Assembly (NCBI RefSeq): GCF_000424625.1
Contig: NZ_AUKG01000001.1
Span: 1,860,001 to 1,924,000 of the forward strand
Source: Conexibacter woesei Iso977N
GTDB taxonomy: Bacteria > Actinomycetota > Thermoleophilia > Solirubrobacterales > Solirubrobacteraceae
Length of the DNA: 64,000 bases
Direction of reading: 5' to 3'
The position numbers and the translations under genes were made by a program. Positions 58,279 through 64,000 of this stretch are shown here, piece by piece. The notes below the pieces were generated by a model. That model was not told where the DNA came from and searched no databases. It was given only the letters and a program-made list of their open reading frames with translations. Positions within the stretch are counted from its first letter, which is position 1, and each line of letters opens with the position of its first letter.

Positions 58279-58979
58279 GCGGCGACGCCGCGCCGCCGCC
58301 TGCCACTACGCCCGCCGGACCCGACCTGTCCGGCGTCCGCGCGCGCTACCTCGAGCACATCCTCACGCCCGACGCCCGGATCGCCTGGAACGTCATCGTC
58401 GAGGCGCTCGACGACGGGATCGCGCCCGGGCGCCTGTACCTGGAGGTCCTGACCCCGGCGATGGTCGAGGTCGGGCGGCTCTGGGAGACCGCGCAGATCG
58501 GCGTCGCCCAGGAGCACCTCGCGACGCAGATCACCCAGAGCGTCCTGGCGCGCCTGGCGCCGTCGCTGGAGCTGCAGGTCGCGCAGGCCCCGCGCCTGGC
58601 GCTCGTCTCCGGCACCCCGCGCGAGCTGCACGGGATCGGCGCCCGCATGGTCGCCGACTTCCTCGAGGCCGCCGGGTGGGACGTCCTGCTGCTCGGCCCC
58701 GACGCGCCGCAGGAGGAGATCGTCGCGCTCGCCCAGCAGCGCGCGCCCGACGTCGTGGCGCTCTCGACCTCGTTGTCCTTCAACCTGCTCTCCGCCGGGC
58801 GCACGTTCGCCGCGCTGCGCGCGCACTGCTCGCCGGTCCCGCTCCTGGTCGCCGGCGGCCGCGCCTACGAGGACGACGCCGGGCGCGCGCAGCTGATGGG
58901 CGCCGACGTCTTCGCCGCCGACCCCGAGACGCTGATCGCCGAGCTGGCAGCCCGCCTGCCGCCTGCCGCTGCCCGCTAG
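58275..58979 (+). CDS. Stand-alone cobalamin-binding protein with CarH-type photoreceptor motif
   Basis: This 234-residue protein has residues ~20-100 as the four-helix B12 cap with W70-x9-E80-H81 (LWETAQIGVAQEHLATQ). Residues ~105-230 are the Rossmann B12 domain with E117-x-H119-x-x-G122 (RELHGIGARMV), where His is the lower cobalt ligand. LALVSGTP, VLLLGPD and SPVPLLVAGGRA follow. W-x9-EH is the signature of adenosylcobalamin photoreceptors such as CarH, but here there is no MerR DNA-binding domain. TTG 58275 is the only start and overlaps the kinase stop. Confidence 0.85.
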   Translation: MSGDAAPPPATTPAGPDLSGVRARYLEHILTPDARIAWNVIVEALDDGIAPGRLYLEVLTPAMVEVGRLWETAQIGVAQEHLATQITQSVLARLAPSLELQVAQAPRLALVSGTPRELHGIGARMVADFLEAAGWDVLLLGPDAPQEEIVALAQQRAPDVVALSTSLSFNLLSAGRTFAALRAHCSPVPLLVAGGRAYEDDAGRAQLMGADVFAADPETLIAELAARLPPAAAR

Positions 58980-58991
58980 GTTCGTTCCACC

Positions 58992-60638
58992 TTGGAACGT
59001 GGAGGAGACGAGCTGCAGGCGCTGGACGCGCTGCTCTTCGCGAGCCGGACGCTCTACGCCGCGCGCGTCGACCGCGCCGGGATCGTCGTCGCCGCCAACC
59101 CCGCGCTGACCGCCGCGGCCGGTGGCGACCTGCGCGGCGAGGCGCTCGACTCGGTCGTCGCCGCGCCCCAGCGCCCGGTCCTGCACCGCTACCTCCAGGA
59201 CGCCGGCGTCGCGTGGGAGACGTTCCAGATCGGCTTCTGGCAGGGCGGGACCGCGCCCGCCGAGGACCGCCTCGTCCACGTGCGCGAGGTCGGCGACGAC
59301 GAGCTGCTCGTCGTCTCCGAGCCGCACTCGGCCGAGCGCGACCGCCTCGTCGAGCAGGTCCTGGCGCTCAACGACGACCTGATCGCCTCGCAGCGCGCGC
59401 TCGGCCGCCGCCAGCGCGAGGTCGCCCGCGCGCAGGCCGGGACCGAGGAGGCCGAGAACCGCGTCCGGCGCCTGGAGGCGATCGTCGTCGCCGGGTTCAC
59501 GGCCGCGTCGCTGGACACGACGCTGGAGCGGCTGCTGGTCCTGGCGCGCGAGGCGCTCGGCGCGCAGCGGGCCGCGGTCCTGCTGGTCGAGGACGGCAAC
59601 CACCGGCTCCTGCGCGTCCGGGCCGCGATCGACATGGACATCGTCGGGGACCTGGCGACGTGGGGGACCGGCGTCTCGGGCGCGATCGCCGCGGCCGGGC
59701 AGGGGATGATCTTCGATGACATCGGGTCGGCCGAGGGCCTCGCGCCGGAGCACCGCCACCTGCACGGGTCGCTGGCGGGCGTGCCGCTGCTGCTCGACGG
59801 CGAGGTGATCGGCGTGCTGCACGTGAGCACCGCGCAGGTCGGGCGCTTCGGCGAGGACGACCTGCGGCTGCTGGAGGCCGTCGGCGACCGCGCCGCGCTG
59901 GCGATCGGCCACGCGCAGCTGCGCGAGCGCGAGCGCAACCTCGCCGAGACGCTGCAACGTTCGCTGCTGCCGCGCGTCCTGCCGAGCGCGGCGGGGCTGC
60001 ACCTGACCGCGCGCTACCTGCCGCGTGGTGCCGAAGGCCCGGTCGGCGGCGACTTCTACGACGCGTTGGTCCTACCGGGCGACCGCGTCGGGCTGGCGAT
60101 CGGCGACGTCGCGGGCAAGGGGCTGGGCGCCGCCGCGCTGATGGGCCAGGTCCGGGCAGCGCTGCACGCCTACGCGTTGATCGACCCGGACCCCGCGGCG
60201 GTCGTCGACCGGCTGGACCGGTTCGTCTCGGCCATGGACGCGACCGCGACCGCGATGTTCGTGACGATCGACGCCGAGGGCAGGATGGACGTGGCGAGCG
60301 CCGGGCATCCGCCGGCGGTCGTCGTCGACGCGTCCGGCGAGGCGCGGCTGGTCACCGGCGCGCTGTCGCCGCCGCTGGGCGCCGGGATCACCGACCGCCC
60401 GCGCGACGCCGAGCCGCACTTCCTACCGGCCGGCGGCCGTCTCCTGCTCTACACCGACGGGTTGGTGGAACGCCGCGACGAGCGCCTCGACCGCTCGCTG
60501 GAGGCGCTGCGCGTCGTGGCGGCCACCGCGCCGCCGACGCTGGAGGCGATGTGCGACCGCGTCCTCGACGCACTGGCACCGGACGTCGGGTCCTGGCCCG
60601 ATGATGTAGCACTACTCGCAGTCTTACGAGATGGCTGA
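58992..60638 (+). CDS. PAS-GAF-PP2C (SpoIIE/RsbU-type) serine phosphatase
   Basis: This 548-residue protein has a PAS-like region (~15-110, ARVDRAGIVVAANPALTAAA), a coiled coil (~115-165) and a GAF domain (~170-310, LDTTLERLLVLAREALGAQR). A PP2C/SpoIIE phosphatase follows: LQRSLLPRVLPSAAGL, GGDFYDALVLPGDRVGLAIGD (metal Asp), DVAGKGLGAAALMGQVRAAL, TAMFVTIDAEGRMDVASAGH, RLLLYTDGLVERRDER and SWPDDVALLAV. It should dephosphorylate the STAS antagonist and release the kinase partner. TTG 58992 is the best available start. Confidence 0.88.
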   Translation: MERGGDELQALDALLFASRTLYAARVDRAGIVVAANPALTAAAGGDLRGEALDSVVAAPQRPVLHRYLQDAGVAWETFQIGFWQGGTAPAEDRLVHVREVGDDELLVVSEPHSAERDRLVEQVLALNDDLIASQRALGRRQREVARAQAGTEEAENRVRRLEAIVVAGFTAASLDTTLERLLVLAREALGAQRAAVLLVEDGNHRLLRVRAAIDMDIVGDLATWGTGVSGAIAAAGQGMIFDDIGSAEGLAPEHRHLHGSLAGVPLLLDGEVIGVLHVSTAQVGRFGEDDLRLLEAVGDRAALAIGHAQLRERERNLAETLQRSLLPRVLPSAAGLHLTARYLPRGAEGPVGGDFYDALVLPGDRVGLAIGDVAGKGLGAAALMGQVRAALHAYALIDPDPAAVVDRLDRFVSAMDATATAMFVTIDAEGRMDVASAGHPPAVVVDASGEARLVTGALSPPLGAGITDRPRDAEPHFLPAGGRLLLYTDGLVERRDERLDRSLEALRVVAATAPPTLEAMCDRVLDALAPDVGSWPDDVALLAVLRDG

Positions 60639-60653
60639 CCGCGACCTCTAGGC

Positions 60654-60767
60654 CGATTTTCCGGCCCGGATCGTCGTGGCTGGCGGTGGCCGATCCAGCG
60701 GCGCGTGGTGGTTCTACGTAAGACGGATCGGCCGCCGTCAGGCGCGGCGAGGCGGCCCGGAAAATCG
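60654..60767. repeat. Long nested imperfect palindrome between convergent genes
   Basis: Outer arms 60654-60664 and 60757-60767 (CGATTTTCCGG) pair perfectly. Inner arms 60680-60696 and 60725-60741 (17 bp, two mismatches) share exactly the same centre, 60710.5. The structure fills the whole gap between the phosphatase stop (60638) and the pspAB stop (60770). Probable bidirectional terminator; the size is unusual. Confidence 0.75.
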
Positions 60768-60769
60768 CC

Positions 60770-61342
60770 CTAGATCGGGATGCCCCAGAGGGGGAACCAG
60801 CGCTCGAGCTCCTGCTCGATCGGCAGCTCGGCGCCGATCTGGGCCTTGATCTGGAGCTCGCGCTCGGTCGAGCGCTGCTGCTCGCCGCCGGCGGGCACGA
60901 AGGGGTACCACGTGCCGCGCTTGTAGTTGTAGATGAAGTAGACGGGCTGGCCGTCGGCGGTCTGGAAGGCGAAGACCGCGCAGAGGACGCGGTTGCCGTA
61001 GCCGCCGACGTCGAGCGCGTCGGAGACCGCGTTGATCCCGACCGCGAGGTCGTCGACGTCGTCGTCGTGGAGGACCATCCAGCGGTAGCCGTAGGTGTCG
61101 TCGCTGGTCGTGAGCGTCGTCCCGGTCTCCTCGCCGGTGCCGCGCACGACCTCTTCCATCTCGGAGACGATCTGCGCGAAGTCGCCGGTGGCGAGCGGCT
61201 GGAAGACGATCGCCGCCGCGCCGCGCGGGCGGATCCCCGGGCCGGCGTCGAGGGCGATCGCGGCGGTCGTGATCGCGAACAGGCGGTCCGGGGCCGGGCC
61301 CTTGACCTTGCTGCGGCCCAGGATCGAGTCGAGGAAGCCCAT
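60770..61342 (-). CDS. pspAB: PspA-associated protein PspAB
   Basis: This 190-residue protein matches the PspAB family: MGFLDSILGRSKVKGPAPDRLFAI, FQPLATGDFAQIVSEMEEVV, DTYGYRWMVLHDDDVDDLAV and YFIYNYKRGTWYPFVPAGG, with a C-terminus rich in Glu and Trp. Members occur with PspA or HtpX in actinobacteria and haloarchaea. It follows htpX by 9 bp in one operon. The molecular role is unknown. Confidence 0.85.
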   Translation of the reverse strand: MGFLDSILGRSKVKGPAPDRLFAITTAAIALDAGPGIRPRGAAAIVFQPLATGDFAQIVSEMEEVVRGTGEETGTTLTTSDDTYGYRWMVLHDDDVDDLAVGINAVSDALDVGGYGNRVLCAVFAFQTADGQPVYFIYNYKRGTWYPFVPAGGEQQRSTERELQIKAQIGAELPIEQELERWFPLWGIPI

Positions 61343-61351
61343 GTTGTAGGA

Positions 61352-62275
61352 CTACGCCAGCGCCGGGCGGACGGGGCCGGTCGACTGCAGCTGGGACTCC
61401 AGCCGCGCGAGTGCTGCGATCCGCTGGTCCATCGGCGGGTGGGTCGAGAACAGGTTGTAGATCGAGTCCTTCACCTTGACCGGCACGATGTAGAACGCGT
61501 TCATCTCGGAGTGGGCGCGCAGGTCGCCGGTCGGGATGCGGTCGTTGACGCCGGAGATCTTCAGCAGCGCGCTCGCCAGCGCCGACGGGCGGCCGGTGAT
61601 GACCGCGGCGCCGCGGTCGGCGGCGAACTCGCGGTAGCGCGAGAGCGCCTGCATCAGGAAGAACGACACGACCCAGACGACGGCGGAGACCAGGATGACC
61701 GCCATGAACGACGGGCCGTCATCGTCGTCGTCGCTGTACCCGCCGCCGTAGCCGCCGCCGAAGAGGAAGCCGAACTGCACGATCGTCGACGCGATCGACG
61801 CGAAGAACCCGCACAACGTCATGATCATCACGTCGCGGTTGACGATGTGGGTGATCTCGTGGGCCATCACGCCCTCGAGCTCGCTCGGCGACAGGAGGTC
61901 CATGATCCCGGTGGTCGCGCAGACCGACGCGGACTTCGGGGTCCGGCCGAGCGCGAAGGCGTTCGGGATCGGCGAGTTGACGACGGCGACCTTCGGCTTC
62001 GGGATGTCGGCCTGGACGCAGAGGCGCTCGATCATCGCGTGCAGCTCCGGGGCCTCCTGCGGCGAGACCTCGCGGGCGCCCATCGAGCGCAGCGCGAGCT
62101 TGTCGGAGGCGAAGAACTGGAAGCCGAGCAGGAGGGCGCAGCCGACCAGGGCCACGGCGCCGCCCACGGACGCGAACAGCACGCCCGCGAAGACCACGTA
62201 GACGAGGCCGAGCAGCAGGAACGTCACGAGCATCCGGATCTGCAGACCCGTGTCGCGACCGAACGACTTGTTCAT
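61352..62275 (-). CDS. htpX: HtpX-like membrane metalloprotease (M48)
   Basis: This 307-residue protein has two N-terminal membrane segments, then NSPIPNAFALGRTPKSASVC, the zinc motif H139-E140-ITH143 (VMAHEITHIVNRD) and the third ligand region RYREFAADRGAAVITG. Two further membrane segments lie between them, with a Gly/Asp-rich loop. HtpX removes misfolded membrane proteins. ATG 62275 is set by TACCCT 7 nt upstream. It heads the operon with pspAB and fits the envelope-stress neighbourhood. Confidence 0.93.
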   Translation of the reverse strand: MNKSFGRDTGLQIRMLVTFLLLGLVYVVFAGVLFASVGGAVALVGCALLLGFQFFASDKLALRSMGAREVSPQEAPELHAMIERLCVQADIPKPKVAVVNSPIPNAFALGRTPKSASVCATTGIMDLLSPSELEGVMAHEITHIVNRDVMIMTLCGFFASIASTIVQFGFLFGGGYGGGYSDDDDDGPSFMAVILVSAVVWVVSFFLMQALSRYREFAADRGAAVITGRPSALASALLKISGVNDRIPTGDLRAHSEMNAFYIVPVKVKDSIYNLFSTHPPMDQRIAALARLESQLQSTGPVRPALA

Positions 62276-62282
62276 GTCGAGA

Positions 62283-62288
62283 AGGGTA
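62283..62288 (-). promoter_or_regulatory. -10 element TACCCT for htpX, leaderless type
   Basis: The element on the minus strand ends 7 nt before ATG 62275. Confidence 0.5.
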
Positions 62289-62375
62289 GTGGGGGCGCGT
62301 TAGGGTTTCCTCAAGGTTCGCTGTGCCAGCGGACTTGCAGGCGCGCGGCGGGGTGCCACCTACCATCGCGATCGC

Positions 62376-63593
62376 ATGCGCCGGCGCAACGTGCTGGCGG
62401 CTGCGCTCCTGCCGGTGCTGTTGTCGTTCACGCTGTGGCTCGTCCTGCCGCTCGGGTCGACGGCGGACACGCCGCAGGGGACGGCCGCCTCCCTCCAGCA
62501 GAAGATCGAGACGACCCGCGGGAAGATCGGGAAGCGGAAGGGCACCGAGAAGGTGCTCTCGTCCGACATCGCGACGTGGTCGTCGAAGATCCACAGGCTG
62601 CAGGGGTCGATCAGCACGCTGCAGTCGCGCGAGGCGCGGGTCCAGGGCGACCTCGACGCGCGGCGGGCGCAGCTGTCGAAGACGCAGAGCGATCTGCGTT
62701 CCGAACGTGCGCGGCTGGCGCGGCTGAAGGTGAAGCTGCGCCACGGGCGCGAGGTGCTCAGCTCGCGGCTCAAGCAGCTCTACATGGCGGACCGCCCGGA
62801 TCTCGTGACGGTCGTGTTGAACAGCAACGGCTTCGCGGACCTGATCGAGCGCAGCGAGTTCCTGGGGCGCATCCAGGACCAGGACAACAAGATCATCAGG
62901 TTGGTCCGGGACGCCAAGAGGGACGCGACGGCGACTGCCGCGCGGCTCGACACGCTGGAGGCCCGGCAGGCGAAGCTGACCGCTCTGGTCCAGCAGCGGC
63001 GCGACGAGGTCGCGAGCGTCAAGAACGAGCTGATCGGGACGCGGGTCGGCTACGAGAGGACCAAGGCCGGCAAGCAGGTGGCGCTGGGCAAGGTGAAGTC
63101 CGAGCGCCACGAGCTCGAGGACCACCTGGACGAGCTCCAGAAGGAGTCCGACAAGGTCCAGGCGCAGCTGGCCGGCGGCGGCGCCGGCGGGAGCGGCGGC
63201 TCGATGCCGAGTGGCGGCGGGTCCGGGCGCTTCATCTGGCCGGTCAACGGCACGATCACCGCGCCCTTCTGCGAGCGGCGCTCGTGGGAGGCCTGCCATC
63301 CCGGGATGGACATCGCCGTGCCGACCGGCACGCCGATCAGGGCCGCCGACGCCGGGACCGTCCGGATCGCCGGCTGGACCGGTGGCTACGGCAACTACAC
63401 CTGCATCCAGCACACCGCGACGCTGTCCTCCTGCTACGGCCACCAGTCCGTGCTGAAGGTCCACGTCGGCCAGCATGTCTCCCAAGGCCAGATCATCGGC
63501 CTCTCCGGCTCCACCGGCTTCTCGACAGGCCCCCACCTGCACTTCGAAGCCCGCATCAACGGCGCCGTCACCAACCCGATGAACTACCTCTAG
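62376..63593 (+). CDS. Secreted M23 peptidase with coiled coil (EnvC/NlpD-like)
   Basis: This 405-residue protein has a signal or anchor (LAAALLPVLLSFTLWLVLPL) and two long coiled-coil stretches (~35-130 and ~170-265, as in FtsX-associated EnvC/RipC). A Gly/Ser linker and the LytM/M23 domain follow, with HPGMDIAVPTGTPI (H-x3-D zinc ligands), YGHQSVLKVHVGQHVSQGQI and HLHFEARINGA (HxH). It likely cleaves or activates cleavage of peptidoglycan. TACCAT at 62361-62366 is 9 nt upstream. It overlaps the convergent XRE gene by 4 bp. Confidence 0.9.
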   Translation: MRRRNVLAAALLPVLLSFTLWLVLPLGSTADTPQGTAASLQQKIETTRGKIGKRKGTEKVLSSDIATWSSKIHRLQGSISTLQSREARVQGDLDARRAQLSKTQSDLRSERARLARLKVKLRHGREVLSSRLKQLYMADRPDLVTVVLNSNGFADLIERSEFLGRIQDQDNKIIRLVRDAKRDATATAARLDTLEARQAKLTALVQQRRDEVASVKNELIGTRVGYERTKAGKQVALGKVKSERHELEDHLDELQKESDKVQAQLAGGGAGGSGGSMPSGGGSGRFIWPVNGTITAPFCERRSWEACHPGMDIAVPTGTPIRAADAGTVRIAGWTGGYGNYTCIQHTATLSSCYGHQSVLKVHVGQHVSQGQIIGLSGSTGFSTGPHLHFEARINGAVTNPMNYL

Positions 63594-63985
63594 CTCCGCG
63601 CCGCGGCGACGCGGATGACGGCGCCATGTTCCTCGTAGGAATGGGCGTCGTCGAGGGCGGTCTTGTTGAGGTGCCTGGGCTCGTGACCGGCCGGTGTGTA
63701 GCTGAAGACGAGCTCGATCTTCAGCGTGCCCGCGATGCGGGCGAGGTTCGACGGGGTGGGGACCGTCTCGCCACGCTCCCAGCGTGCGACCTGGGGTTGC
63801 TTGACGCCGAGCAGGTCGGCCAGCTGATGCTGGGTCAGGTCGTGCTCGCCGCGGTAGCCCATGAGCTCGCCGGCGACGACGCGGGCGAAGGTGGATTGGT
63901 CCCACAGCTGCGCGAACCCCGGGTCGGCCCTCAGGAGGTCGAGCACCTCGTCGTGGGTGAAGTCGACGCGGTTCCTCGTGCCCAT
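63590..63985 (-). CDS. XRE-family HTH regulator, HigA-antitoxin-like
   Basis: This 131-residue protein has an N-terminal helical segment (EVLDLLRADPGFAQLWDQST). The XRE helix-turn-helix follows (RGEHDLTQHQLADLLGVKQP, QVARWERGETVPTPSNLARI), then a short beta tail (LKIELVFSYTPAGHEP). This layout is common in HigA-type antitoxins, whose toxin gene usually lies upstream, here beyond the window edge. ATG 63985 is supported by TATCGT 7 nt upstream, which would argue against operon co-transcription. Confidence 0.75.
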   Translation of the reverse strand: MGTRNRVDFTHDEVLDLLRADPGFAQLWDQSTFARVVAGELMGYRGEHDLTQHQLADLLGVKQPQVARWERGETVPTPSNLARIAGTLKIELVFSYTPAGHEPRHLNKTALDDAHSYEEHGAVIRVAAARS

Positions 63986-63992
63986 GGTGGTC

Positions 63993-63998
63993 ACGATA
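63993..63998 (-). promoter_or_regulatory. -10 element TATCGT for the XRE gene, leaderless type
   Basis: The element on the minus strand ends 7 nt before ATG 63985 at the window edge. Confidence 0.4.
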
Positions 63999-64000
63999 AC

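Overview
The window is about 72% G+C and densely coded on both strands. F420-type luciferase-like oxidoreductases, a Fur/VIT pair, many TNNNNT -10 elements placed directly in front of start codons, a sporulation-type SigH homologue and a homing-endonuclease-repeat coiled-coil protein suggest a high-GC actinobacterium. My best guess is class Thermoleophilia (Solirubrobacterales, Conexibacter-like); this is inference from gene content, not a computed placement.

Layout. 1-7345: surface and envelope functions, namely a partial secreted protein with a Thr-Pro linker, a TolB-like membrane protein, an MFS carrier, a left-handed beta-helix acetyltransferase and two polytopic GT-C glycosyltransferases. 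7346-10994: an accessory island. It holds a tandem ~165-bp repeat and a two-gene module on the minus strand (a GNAT-PIN-C-terminal-domain fusion plus an ASCH protein), and it is closed by a decayed second copy of the 3' end of the upstream glycosyltransferase gene. 10984-24871: core functions, including two methyltransferases, an ApbE/ferric-reductase-like electron-transfer operon, an FAD oxidoreductase, a Fur/VIT iron unit, a two-component system, a lipid operon, cysS and rlmB. 25104-31791: sigH with a structured leader, a TetR-controlled copper-protein operon, tag and the coiled-coil protein. 31874-36109: secreted lipase, MFS carrier, and a toxin-antitoxin pair next to tRNA-Thr. 36127-44196: a PlsC-GpsA fusion, two successive ECF sigma/anti-sigma units, a rhomboid protease, a BtuF-like protein, pterin dehydratase and a CorC-type protein. 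44197-53477: mixed metabolism, xseA/xseB and a CWB2 lipoprotein.

53486-63985 is an envelope-stress and signalling neighbourhood. A c-di-AMP (ydaO) riboswitch precedes an NlpC/P60-like hydrolase. It is followed by pspA-pspAA, a glycosyltransferase, a partner-switching cluster and then pspAB-htpX, an M23 peptidase and an XRE regulator. The partner-switching cluster contains a degenerate B12-fold/STAS protein, an RsbW-like kinase, a stand-alone cobalamin domain with the W-x9-EH signature of CarH-type photoreceptors, and a PAS-GAF-PP2C phosphatase.

The most novel items are the GNAT-PIN/ASCH island, the B12-containing partner-switching cluster, the toxin-antitoxin pair with an excisionase-like antitoxin, the structured sigH leader and a recurring leaderless promoter pattern that decides many starts.
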